Made by a program: the position numbers and the translations under genes. From Nitzschia sp. pyKryTriq1 (taxonomy: Eukaryota; Bacillariophyta; Bacillariophyceae; Bacillariales; Bacillariaceae), in the NCBI GenBank assembly GCA_956465555.1, contig OY101123.1, positions 496,001 through 560,000 of the forward strand: a stretch of 64,000 bases of DNA, given 5' to 3'. The notes below the pieces were generated by a model that had not been told where the DNA came from, ran no database searches, and saw only the letters and a program-made list of their open reading frames with translations. Shown in pieces: positions 54,501 through 64,000 of the stretch; positions within the stretch are counted from its first letter, which is position 1; every line of letters begins with the position of its first letter.

Positions 54501-57500
54501 CCAAGGAGTCGTGTCTCTTCGACTCCGTCAGTGTGGCTTGTTTGAGTGCATCGATGCTTTGTACCAGCCTTGACAAAGCGATTCCTCGGGCAAATAGCCG
54601 ATCCCACCACGTCTCGGGAGAAAAGCCAGCCGAGAAGATAGGCTGAAAACGACCGTGAGAAGAGTGGTAAAAGTACTTGCACCGGCAGGATGCCAATGTC
54701 TCTGATTTCCTTTCGTCACTGGCTTTTGATGCGCGGTCGTGTTTTCCCAGATATACCTTGGATAAACCAAGGATGCGCGCAGCTGAAACGGATGAAATCA
54801 GGTCATCTGATTCAAAAATCTCCTCTCTTTCGGCGTCATCATTCACAGGAGCGACCGAGCGAGAATCATCGGGAATTTCGGAGAGTCGGTAGAAACGACG
54901 GATCTCAAGCAGTGGCGATTGTTCAGAATCATCTCGGTCATCAGAGTAGATGGCCAGGATTTGGCCGAAACACCAAGAAACGCGATAAGGGGACCAAGGG
55001 TACTTCAAAAGTTTCATGAGAACATGGTCTGACCTTTGGCAAGCATCTTCAGCGTAATAAGCGACAATATCGCCGACGCTCACGTTGCACTGAAGTTTCC
55101 TCGCCTTCCTCACAGCTTTGGAAGGGACTGCAATGTACTCGGCAGGAACGCTAACTTTCAGGCTTCCAGAAAAGCTTAGGCGAGAGCCTCCCGTTTTCGC
55201 TTCAATGTGCCACGGATTCACGATTTCAGCCTTTACTTTCTTCTCATCGAAAGTGATTGCGCTGTTCTTGAGGAGTGGAAGCAAGGGACCTTGTCCTTCC
55301 CACTTCCGGAGAATTTCGTCATCCAGGTCTTGCCCTCGGAGACTAATGTGCTTCGAGTAGCGTCTCGACAGCGTCAGAATCCATTCTTTCTTTGTCCGAT
55401 TCCGGGGGTCGAGGAGAAGGCCACGCATCAAAGGTCTCGGGCACGACGGCAGCTGCAAATCGTAGTTGGTCCAGTCTGGTGAATCATCGATTTCTTCGTC
55501 TAGGCAAATTTGCGAGCAAAAACGCGGAATAAGTGGCAAGCCCGAGAGCTTACTCTTTTCAACGTCCCAGTTCTCGCAGAGAGAAGACGAAAGCACAACC
55601 CGGCCTGGAAGCGAGCACGTCACGTCAAGATGGTCGTAAGATTCTGTTTCAAAGACGACATGATGTTTGTCCAGCTCCCCCAGTCCTGATTGCTGGTGTT
55701 CGAGCAACTCGTGATAACGATGGAACCACCGAATTTGCATTTTCCACCTCCCGTTTTCATCTTCGTAGATGGAAATAATTTGGGCAGGATTCCAATTGCA
55801 GATGAATGGATAACACAAGTTCTTATCCTTTCTTTGGGGCTTGGCTCTATCATCATCGATTTCACATGCGACTGGGATGACATAGCCCACTTTGATCGTC
55901 CACTGAGTCGTTTGGGGGGTAAACGAGGAGACCAGAGTGTCACGATCAATATCCATTCGCACACCGTCGTGAAACTTGACACCCCACTCTTCAAAGATGG
56001 GAGTGCTCTCTAGAGCTTGGACTTGCAGCGAGGACAGTGATTCTTCGTCTTCCTCGTCGGAGGTGCTGTCTTCTTCCTCATCGTTGTCAGAAGTCGACCT
56101 CACCTTCACTTCGTTCCTGTATTTCTGGACGACTCGCGGATTGATGTTGAGACATTTGAACGCTCGATGAAGAGGCCCATTGATCTTGTTCGAGCTGGCG
56201 GAAAAGTCTTGCCAGTCATTTCTCAACTGCAGCTTGTCGTCTTGGTCTTGATCGCTCGCTCTCTCGTGAAGATATTGGCATTGAAAATACAGCGTTGGCA
56301 GAGTGCTGTAATCCAAAGTCACAGGATCGGGAAGTCGCCGTAGAAGTTTTCCTTGAGGATGATCGGAGGCGACTTGCACGTTTACGGGCAAAATGGCTTG
56401 AATTGGAGAAATCGCGACCTCCATCGTCTCCAAGAGTCCTTGTTCGACATGGAATGGCGTTTTTCGTCGTAGGAGCCGTTCTTGCAACGACTCTGATAGT
56501 TCGCCAAATCGCAGTAGCCATCGAACCTGCATAATCCACTCATCCGTTTCCCTAACTTGATAAAGCGCCAAGATCTGGGCGACTCCCCACGGACCATCAA
56601 AGGGTTTAAAATCGGATGAAGTGAACGTGTCTTCCTTCACGACAGCCACCACTTCTCCAACAATGATCACTCGGGGTTGCGCTTCTCGGTCGGTCGTCAG
56701 ATTGACGCGCTCGTAAAAGTCCCAGGTCTGGCCCCGATACTGGCCGCGATGAATCGATGTTTGAACTGGAGCATGAATGATCATGGCCTGCTGCCTCTTG
56801 GAGAGACGGAGATCCGGAAGTTGATCCAGTGGAGATGATGCCGTCGAGCTGGATTTCGTCGATGGTGTCGTGTCGACATGCATTTTCTTGGACGATGACG
56901 TTTTGGATTTGGGTGTTATTGCTGTATGAGATTGCTGGAATTTCGCCTTGACGCTGAGAGTGGCTTTCTTGATAATCGACTTTACCGCCGTGCTGGTGCC
57001 CTTTCTCTTGGCCGTCTTTGATAGCAGTTGTTTCGAAGTCGTCGATACCTTGGGGGTTTCTCCGGGTTCGTGAATACGCACTCGTTTGCTCGAATGATTC
57101 AGATCTTGTTCCGCCGCTGCTGCTGATGCTGTTGCTGAGGGAATCCCTCGTTTCCCTGTTCGGCTCTTCTGTAGCTTGCTTTGTCTGCCTTCCTCTAGGA
57201 TCCGTAGACGCTCTTGTTCTTCCTCGTCGATCTTTTTTCGCTCCTGGACGTGCCTGTTTTTAAAGGCAAAATATTCTTGATGCTTGCTGCTACAAGAATC
57301 TCGAAAGCCTTGCAGCAACGCCTGTAACAGGTCATCATCTTCTTGTACTGGCTTCCACTTGGCCCAGGCTTGTTGGAGTGGCTGGGGCGGGAGGGCATTG
57401 CTACTCGATTTCTTAGCAAAGGAGAGATGATTCAGTTCTGGCCACGTATCCATGGCTGGATCTGGTTGGTGTGTCGCACTACCGTTGCTATCGCTATAGC

Positions 57501-58191
57501 TGATAATCTTGGGACAGTGCATAGAGAAGGAGAATCGATCGTCGGGATCCCAGATGAGATAACCTTTCTTGTTGAATTCCTTCGCTGACAACATTGTAAT
57601 TTGGACAGGAAGCAGATTCGCGGGCGAAACACACTGATAGCGATTGCTCCGCAATAAGACATGCGGGAGCCTGCTGGTTTTCTCATTTTGCTTGGACCAC
57701 TTTCGATAAAACCGCGACAGCTTCTCGACGCTCTCCGGGGGCGTGTCGAGCGCCTTTTCCAGCCACTCCACGTGACACTCATGAGAGACCTTTCCGTCCT
57801 TTTGAGGATCCACTACCTGTACCAATGCTAGCACCAAACCGACCTTCCAATGCGGCGAGGCCTTTAGTAAATGCTTCGGTTGCCACTCTTCCAACTCTTC
57901 CAGCGTCAAATAGCAACCCTCTGCTTTGGTCGCGACCGCCACCATATCTCCAATGTGAACCTTCCATCGGTAAAACTCGGAATTATGCTGCACTTGAAAA
58001 CTAGAAAAATACTCCTTTCGAAGACCACCACCACCACCACCACTACTACTACTGGAGGTTGGAGAAGTAGTGTACAAGCAGCGAGCCACGGGAACAATCA
58101 TATCCTCCAGCATCGTCGTTGTCGTCGTCCTCTCCGCGGGGTGATTCTTCTTTGTCGAGGCGGCAGCGGCTGCTCCTGCTGTGGTGGTCAT
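51506..58191 (-). CDS. ORC1: Giant ORC1-like origin recognition protein with six BAH-like modules
   Basis: Exons on the minus strand are 58191-52300, 52225-51791 and 51688-51506; GT-AG introns of 74 and 102 bp; about 2169 residues, roughly twice usual ORC1. The last ~400 residues are an ORC1/Cdc6 AAA+ ATPase. LVGREKELSQLL comes first, Walker A GAPGVGKT sits near residue 1790, Walker B is VVLLDEIDYLV, and VVIGISNTLNLAEQLMP and SRVGSERIVFKAYS follow. Across the first intron AAMSGDIRKAFQICR is sensor 2. Ahead lie six BAH-like modules beginning near residues 77, 500, 767, 1033, 1290 and 1507. They share a pattern of V-x-x-G-D-x-V, PFxCNWxPxQIxxIY and IRWFxRxxE. ORC1 normally has one BAH domain. 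An earlier in-frame start at 58272 is less likely (GTAC-rich). Confidence 0.88.
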
Positions 58192-59480
58192 GCTGTCCGT
58201 ACCGGTACTATGCTGAGGCTGGGAATACAATACCGGTGCGTACTCGTATTGCAGTCTTAATAGAAGAGGCAATGATGGTGGTTGATAATGATGGTGATGA
58301 TGGGTTTCTGTTGTTGTTATCTTTGGGTTTTGGATGGAGAATAAAATGGAAGAGTGAAGAGTGATGATTTTTTGGCATTGGTGCCGGCTGGTCGGCGCCG
58401 TGCCGATCGACGTACGTACCAGAACCTGGTACTGGTACTGTCTGTGCTCTGTAAATACATAAGTACATTGTAAAAATGTAGTCCGTAGAAATCCTACGGG
58501 TACTGTATGTACACAGGACAGGAAGAGGATGTATTCGAATGATTCGAAAATCCATTCTTTCTATTCTGCTATTCTTGTCCCTCGCTCTCGAACGCAGACG
58601 AAGGAAGAGCCAACAAAACACTTCGGGGGCGGGAATGACGAGAGGATATTAAGCACAACTTCCTCAAAAACGTAGCTACCGTAGAGTAGTAGCTCTACTA
58701 CCACCGGTTGTACTACCGGTACTCTCTACTACGTACTCGTAGTAGTAGAGAGAGCACCAAAAAAGAGTAACTACTCTACTAGCTAGTAGTAGTAGTAAGA
58801 GCGCGAGTAGAATGCACAGTAGTTTCTTACTCTCCTGGTGTACTGGTGCCTCGCAGTACGGTACTGACACTTCAAAGTCCGTCGCAGCCCCGCATGCGAG
58901 TATTTTCGTCTAACGCCTACTAGTAGAGCCTCTAGTAGCCATGGTGGTGGCATGATGATAATAGTGGGATTTGTGCATTATTTATTGTTTTGCAGTTCGT
59001 AAGAATGCACAAACAAGCGAAGTGAGGATGTTCAGTGCGTACCTGGTACGTACCGGCCGCGGTCGGCGGTGAGAGGAGGGACCAAGAAAAACAAGAATGA
59101 TCTAGTGGTACGCATTGGACTGTAAACTATGAGGAGTAAGAGTAAACCATTGCAGTACTACTAGTAGACGGCCAGTCCACTGCGACATTGTACTACACCA
59201 CAAACAATAAGAAAAGTAGTAGTATGTAGGTTAGGAGTTGTCGGAAATTATTCATACTATTTCTTCTTCTTTTGCTACTAGTACTCGTATCATTGTCGTC
59301 CTCCGCCTCCCGAGGACCACCAGACCAACGACCGCCCCCGGCCGGGTCCTTAGTATGATGATCAAGAATCAAGGATGCTCCCCCCCTGTGTTCGTACTAT
59401 GCATGCTCCTGTCGTCCCCAGCAGCACGTACGTCAGCAGAAGGTGGAATGGTGGTGGGCTGTGATCTTTCTTATTCTTCC
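58192..59480. promoter_or_regulatory. Upstream region of ORC1, dense GTAC and TAG/CTA palindromes
   Basis: CCGTACCGGTACTATG lies immediately upstream of the ORC1 start (58197-58212). A second cluster runs from 58409 to 58513 with seven GTAC sites by my count. From 58675 to 58870 the DNA is dominated by CTACTA/TAGTAG and GTAC elements in both orientations. A third patch (GTACCTGGTACGTACCGG) lies at 59039-59056. No gene supported. Confidence 0.45.
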
Positions 59481-61454
59481 TTAGAAATCTCCATCTTCGA
59501 ATCGTAATCGCCGATCATCCGTTTCGATCACGCCATGCGCCTGAAGTCCCGAAGCCCAGTACCCACGGCCTCCTCCAAACGCTGACTTTCGAGTGTTTTT
59601 GGATTCGCTGTTTTCCCTCAATCGAATGCGTATCAAGTCTTCGCGGATGGCCCTTGGTACTTCAAAACAGTCCTTGATGAGATGGGTGTTGGCCATATTC
59701 TGGGCTGTTTGGTAGGTCGATAGCAAGGTCGATGGAAAGTAGACCGCACCTCTAGCACGCTTCTCCACCGGCAAATGGCCACAGTGGATACAACGGATCC
59801 CGACCTGCCCAAGGACAATCGGGCGGTTGCGGCCTTGGGCGGTAGTATGAATGTCAGCATGTGACGCCTCAAAGACTTCAATTTGTCTGCGGACCAAACA
59901 TTGGTAGGGTGATAGCGATTCGTCATCGCTCCGGGTGTGCATTAGCTTGGGTTTTCTACCTGTAGCTTGGTGAAGAGGCGGACCCGGTGCTGGTGGGGGG
60001 TTCCTCCTGGATTGCGATAGCAACAGGAGCGAGGACTCATCATCATGCCGTCCCATCCCTACTGCTCTTCTTTGTTCAATTTCCTGGTAGTGGTGGCGGT
60101 GATGGTGATCATGGTGCAGGAGGTCTGCCGTTGAGGATGGGAGTGTCATGTTTCCGGACGTCCCCCCGGCGCTGCCGCCTGCCGAGAGGAATGCACCGTG
60201 TGGCATGGGTAAATTATTGGCGCTAGGAGCACCTCCGGCGGTGACATTACTGCTAGTATGCGCTGTCGCTGCCAGTTGTTCTTGTAGAAGTGCACGAGCC
60301 AGTAAGAATGAATTGGCTGGACCAGCAGAGGTTGGTGCCGCACCGTGGTGCTGATGTTGGTCTTGTTGATGGTGGCCACCATCATTGGAGAATGGAGGAG
60401 GATAGTAGTTTGTGGATCCTGCCATTCCTCCAAGCTGTGGCCCACCTGCCATTGCCACCCCCCATGCCGAGGTTACCAACGACGGTGCAGCACTACCACC
60501 GCCGACATGACCTCGAAGCATACTCAATAGCAGTTCATCTCCCATTCCTCCTACCATCATCGAATGTCCCCTACTAGTACCAGTAGAATTGCCGCCGCCA
60601 TTGCTGTTGTTGTTGTCGTTGAACAAAAATGCTGATGCTGCGGAGGAAGACGAGAATGCGGGATTTGGGTGAGCTCTTTCTTCGTGGGGTCCTCGTTCTC
60701 GTTGGGTGCTTGCAAAAGCTGTTGGAACAGCCGCCGCTTCTTGCAGTAGAGCCTCCTCGGCCGCACCAGAGGCAGGAGCGGTCGCGTTGCTGCTTCTTGT
60801 TGCTGTTTCAGCACCAGCCAGGGTTCTGCTGCTTCCTGTGTCGTATCCCACCGACGTCAGGTGCTGCATCATGTTGCTAGACATCGGTGCTGAGCTAGGA
60901 GCAGAGCGAACAGAGCTAGGAGCAAACCTTGCTGCACGATCCTCAGCTGTTGTTTCATCTCTGTTTTGCGGAGGACCAAGAGAACCGCCGCCAAGAAATA
61001 GAGGGTGCTGCGGCTGCTGGTACATCCCGCTGTTTGCTGAAATAGAATTGCTGCTTGTAGCAGAGGACCCAAGTTGTTGTCGCAGCGTGTTGGCTAGAGC
61101 AAGGGAGAGATAATCACCCGCTGCTGCGAAAGTATTAGCAGCACTGAGTGGTACAAAAATACCTTGTTCGCCCCCGTATGAAATCACTTGCTGGTTCATG
61201 ATGGGGGCAACGATGCCACCACCCATCAATTCAGAAGGTCGGCGGGCTGACGATATGCTACTTTCTGATGGCGCTGGTGGTGGGCGGGGGAGTGCCGTTA
61301 CACCATAATGTGCTGAAGGTTGCAACGCCGCAGCAGCAGCAGCAGTTGACGGCCCCATGTCGATGTTATTTGTTCGACCTACGACTGCAATATTATCGTC
61401 CTCTTCATCTGAAGAAGATGAACCTTCCTCTCGGATATGTTTTGGTCGTTGCAT
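59481..61454 (-). CDS. Low-complexity protein with C-terminal Cys/His domain of a diatom-type family
   Basis: Single exon, 657 residues. About 500 residues are Ser/Ala/Gly/Gln/His-rich. The C-terminal ~150 residues form a compact domain: LSPYQCLVRRQIEVFEA, GRNRPIVLGQVGIRCIHC, GAVYFPSTLLSTYQTAQNMA, THLIKDCFEVP, then GGRGYWASGLQAHGVIET and RLRFEDGDF at the very end. The spacing C-x-x-C...H...C suggests a zinc-binding site. From memory this arrangement recurs in many uncharacterised diatom proteins, often after disordered N-termini; no function is assigned. A DNA- or chromatin-linked role would be a guess. Confidence 0.75.
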   Translation of the reverse strand: MQRPKHIREEGSSSSDEEDDNIAVVGRTNNIDMGPSTAAAAAALQPSAHYGVTALPRPPPAPSESSISSARRPSELMGGGIVAPIMNQQVISYGGEQGIFVPLSAANTFAAAGDYLSLALANTLRQQLGSSATSSNSISANSGMYQQPQHPLFLGGGSLGPPQNRDETTAEDRAARFAPSSVRSAPSSAPMSSNMMQHLTSVGYDTGSSRTLAGAETATRSSNATAPASGAAEEALLQEAAAVPTAFASTQRERGPHEERAHPNPAFSSSSAASAFLFNDNNNSNGGGNSTGTSRGHSMMVGGMGDELLLSMLRGHVGGGSAAPSLVTSAWGVAMAGGPQLGGMAGSTNYYPPPFSNDGGHHQQDQHQHHGAAPTSAGPANSFLLARALLQEQLAATAHTSSNVTAGGAPSANNLPMPHGAFLSAGGSAGGTSGNMTLPSSTADLLHHDHHHRHHYQEIEQRRAVGMGRHDDESSLLLLSQSRRNPPPAPGPPLHQATGRKPKLMHTRSDDESLSPYQCLVRRQIEVFEASHADIHTTAQGRNRPIVLGQVGIRCIHCGHLPVEKRARGAVYFPSTLLSTYQTAQNMANTHLIKDCFEVPRAIREDLIRIRLRENSESKNTRKSAFGGGRGYWASGLQAHGVIETDDRRLRFEDGDF

Positions 61455-62696
61455 TGAGATGTTATGCTAGGTGAATGTGAGTTATGATTGTTTGAAAACA
61501 TGTACTCGTAAGATTATGTCGGCGGGGGAAATGAAAAATTGCACGCTGGTCTGACTTGTTATTTTTAGAGGAATGGCTGCACGGAGCCCGCCCGCCCGCC
61601 CGCGGTAGCAGGTACAAGTACCAGATAGTATCGCCTGCGCTGCATCTGCTCTCAAGTCTTACCTCCTTGACGTGGACCGAAGGTCGACGAGCCAGCAACG
61701 CGAACGGTCCTTTATGATGAGAAGATGGACGCAGCCCTGCGAGCATGAAGCGAGCAAAAAAACTGCAAGGACGTACCACAAGTCAGGCTTTGCTGTAACA
61801 ATGGTACATAGTAACAATGGTACATAATGTACATATTGTAATCGCGACAAGATATGTTCTTTTGCCATTCTTTCAGTGTGGGGAGAAACGAAGCAGTTGG
61901 GTTACGATTGGGGGTGCACATTAGCCTGTGGGATTCCGCGTTATTTACACTACTATTCATTCGTGCCCCCATGCCATGCACCCAAACATGCGTCCATTCT
62001 AAGTGCGATGCTAAAAGAATAGCATCCACAATATGGGCTTATACATCGAATAACACGCGAAGTTGATGTGACAGGAATGCTTCCCGTGCCAGCTCTTTGA
62101 CAAAGAAAGAACAATGAACTGTGGCAGCTATTATGTAGAGAGTGCCGAGGCAGGCGGAACGATTTCATAGCGGCGGTACTTGTACTGGTACGTGTACAAC
62201 TTCGTACACGACGAATACGAGTTGAGTGCGCGAAAGAAAACTGCAGTACTGTAGGTCCGCGTGGCGCCGGTACAAACACCCGAATCACGAACACGAGTCC
62301 TGCCGCGCCATCGTTTTGAAAGAATTTCTTCCGCGATCGCCTTCACTCGAGATCGATCTGCAAACAAGCCAAGAGCTCACAATTCTGCAAATCGTCGCAA
62401 TTTGAGCATCGGGATCAGTGGCATAGATAGTAGAGTAAAAGCTTTCCCACCCACCCACACCAAAAAGGTATGGGCGCGGGCGAGCACTTCCCGGATGAGC
62501 CAGCATCATATTCCCTCCACTCTCCCTCGTTGCAATAATCCTTGTCGATAGCTTATGGAGATGAGGTATTCCATGTGGAAGTGCGGAGAACAAGGCGTGC
62601 ATGAGAGAGGTGGAGTCTGCAGGAATCCACTTTATTCCCCAAGACTCTGGCTGGACACCAGCCAGCCAGACTGATAGATCGTCGCCATGCTTCTCA
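61455..62696. other. Intergenic region
   Basis: No gene supported. CGCCCGCCCGCCCGCGG lies at about 61588-61604, followed by GCAGGTACAAGTACCAG, about 150 bp upstream of the Cys/His-protein start. Near 61801 a tandem GTAACAATGGTACATA occurs twice. A further GTAC group lies at 62177-62208 (TGTACTGGTACGTGTACAAC, CGTACACGAC). Minus-strand ORFs at 61712-62029 and 62285-62602 show no recognisable content. Confidence 0.4.
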
Positions 62697-63023
62697 TCAT
62701 CGTGGTGGTGGTGAGGTTGTCATCATCATCATGCATGAGATATCATGAGACTCATATACAATCCACTCATTGGCTGGTGGAACTGCTGCTTCCTCCACTG
62801 CTGCTGCTCGGGGTGGTGGATCTGTTGCTCGTTGTTCCACTACAACTGGGGGCGCGTCAACATTACCAGCGTCATCCATTTTGGTTGTTGTTTGCTGCTG
62901 CTGCGGTTGTTGTGAGTAGAAGTCAGTCATTTTTGAAACCCCTTTTTGGGGTCTACCAAGACACGCAGCAGTAGGCTTTGGGCCTGCACCCTTGGGATTT
63001 CCGCCCCGGTTTTCTTTTCTCAT
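62697..63023 (-). CDS. Small protein with p21-like PIP motif
   Basis: 108 codons. It begins MRKENRGGNPKGAGPKP and has GRPQKGVSKMTDFYSQ at about residues 23-38, then Gln-, Pro- and Ala-rich sequence. The stretch SKMTDFY matches the hydrophobic and TD-F-Y core of PCNA-interacting (PIP) boxes. The usual leading Gln position is Val if aligned to p21 (Q-x-x-M-T-D-F-Y). It is basic around the motif, as in PCNA ligands. It may be a small PCNA-binding protein or a short exon of a longer gene; no flanking exon was identified. Stand-alone coding status is uncertain because of its size. Confidence 0.4.
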   Translation of the reverse strand: MRKENRGGNPKGAGPKPTAACLGRPQKGVSKMTDFYSQQPQQQQTTTKMDDAGNVDAPPVVVEQRATDPPPRAAAVEEAAVPPANEWIVYESHDISCMMMMTTSPPPR

Positions 63024-63517
63024 TGTCGTTTTGCAAATTGTGTGGTAAAGTGGAACCTTGTTGATGATATCAAGTGGTAGGCATTTTCAACGACATCGCG
63101 AGAACAACATCGCATCATTTTTCTCCCTGCAACATTTTTCTACAGTAATTTCGAAGCACTGCGGTTTTACTATAGAGATATTATAGCTAAATTTGAAGCA
63201 CTGCGACCGGATTGCTCGCAATTTCCTTCAGCACCAGGGCATCTTCGCCCTACCTGGTACCGTTACGACAGAAGACTGCTCTCGATTTCCGTGACAAATA
63301 ATATACACCGGAATCACGATCGACGACCCAAAAGTGCAAATGTCTTCAACAACAAGCTATCTGTGTTTTGCGACCGAGGATGGTCGCACCTCTACTAGAA
63401 ATCCAATGTCTACTCTATTAGCGAGAGAGCATGCACCCTGGGATGGCGCATGTCCCGAGCACTAAGATTGGCATGGAGTAGTCGATCCCATAGTATACCA
63501 ATTCCCAACAAAATCTC
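63024..63517. other. Intergenic region
   Basis: No gene seen. Contains a near-repeat of GAAGCACTGCG (about 63154 and 63197) and one TACCTGGTACCG at about 63254. Confidence 0.4.
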
Positions 63518-64000
63518 TCATAGACTGTATTTTTCGAGGAATCCAGCACACAATGAGGTGAATTCCTTTGGTGCTTGATTGAGCATGTATGTCGTCGATC
63601 GAGGGCCGGTAAGAGTATTCACTTCGCAATGTAGCAGCATCCGACAAGCAGAATCAAAGCGTTGCGTGCCTCCTAGCCCACGGGCGTCAAGACTGGCCAG
63701 AGCAGATTCTCCACTCACGCACAACGTCGGGCAACGTATCTTCCTAGCTGCTGACTCCAAATCAAAGCGAGAATGGTCCTCCATTGTAATTTCATCGACC
63801 ATGCGGGCCCTTTGGTTGACAATGTAAGTCAAATCTGTCTCGACGCATCGTAGATTCAAGTCAGGGTCCAGAAACTTTCGTTTTGAATGCAATTCGAGTA
63901 AATGCGTCCCGTCGTCCCGGAAATTAAGATGATCCCCAGCATCTGAATCATTGGAATTATTATTCATGTCATCGGATTCGGCTCGTTTTGGATTGTAAAG
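63518..64000 (-). CDS. Alpha/beta-hydrolase-like protein, C-terminal part, cut by the right window edge
   Basis: The frame is open from the right edge through an internal ATG at 63967 to a stop at 63518, giving 160 codons in the window. The content resembles the C-terminal half of alpha/beta hydrolases: ARKIRCPTLCVSGESALASL is the strand carrying the acidic-residue loop, LLHCEVNTLTGPRSTTYML would surround the late active-site region, and NQAPKEFTSLCAGFLEKYSL is the final helix. The N-terminal half with the nucleophile elbow lies beyond the window. Substrate unknown. Confidence 0.55.
   Translation of the reverse strand, partial: LYNPKRAESDDMNNNSNDSDAGDHLNFRDDGTHLLELHSKRKFLDPDLNLRCVETDLTYIVNQRARMVDEITMEDHSRFDLESAARKIRCPTLCVSGESALASLDARGLGGTQRFDSACRMLLHCEVNTLTGPRSTTYMLNQAPKEFTSLCAGFLEKYSL

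Noticed and set aside
43461-64000. tRNA, rRNA or riboswitch candidates
   Set aside because: Scanning by eye found no cloverleaf, rRNA core or known riboswitch sequence; a dedicated search could still find a tRNA.

Overview
The window looks like nuclear DNA of a diatom, most likely a pennate one. Genes are intron-poor with short GT-AG introns (about 70 to 136 bp). Several proteins begin with a signal peptide followed by an Ala-Phe type (ASAFAP-like) plastid entry motif. There is also a type II transmembrane LRR protein and a lineage-specific Cys/His-domain protein of a kind I associate with diatoms. I cannot fix the species from the sequence alone.

Left third (930-21782): a recent, almost perfect tandem array of three ~7.15 kb units. 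Each unit carries a kinesin-light-chain-like TPR gene (+) and a convergent membrane/acidic orphan gene (-). Units 1 and 2 also carry a 393-bp piece of an LRR receptor gene. The intact LRR gene sits just right of the array (22764-25945), so the array arose by a rearrangement joining that gene to the 5' side of the TPR gene. The TPR gene is intact only in unit 1. Units 2 and 3 share a nonsense codon and a 1-nt frameshift. The orphan gene is unchanged in all three units. Between array and LRR gene lies a patchwork: a diverged copy of the TPR 3' flank, a GNAT acetyltransferase scrap and a perfect hairpin.

Middle (27-47 kb): a repeat-containing orphan protein with a probable frameshift; a sarcosine-oxidase-family flavoenzyme divergent from a cAMP-receptor-like 7TM protein; an eEF1B-gamma/GST-like protein; an unknown plastid protein; a stand-alone VKOR; an XRN-family 5'-3' exoribonuclease with a plastid presequence; a CAP-domain protein; a triosephosphate isomerase-like/SMP-30 lactonase-like fusion whose isomerase half has lost the catalytic His; a plastid-type NFACT-R (RqcH/NEMF-like) protein; and a UDP-glucuronate 4-epimerase. 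Four of these have plastid-type presequences.

Right (49-64 kb): a TauD-like dioxygenase broken by a single in-frame TAA; a giant ORC1 of about 2169 residues with six BAH-like modules before the AAA+ domain; a diatom-type Cys/His-domain protein; a small protein with a p21-like PIP motif; and an alpha/beta-hydrolase fragment cut by the window edge. Intergenic regions, especially those upstream of genes, are packed with GTAC palindromes (for example CCGGTACTG, TGGTACCAG). No rRNA, tRNA, CRISPR array or complete transposon was recognised.
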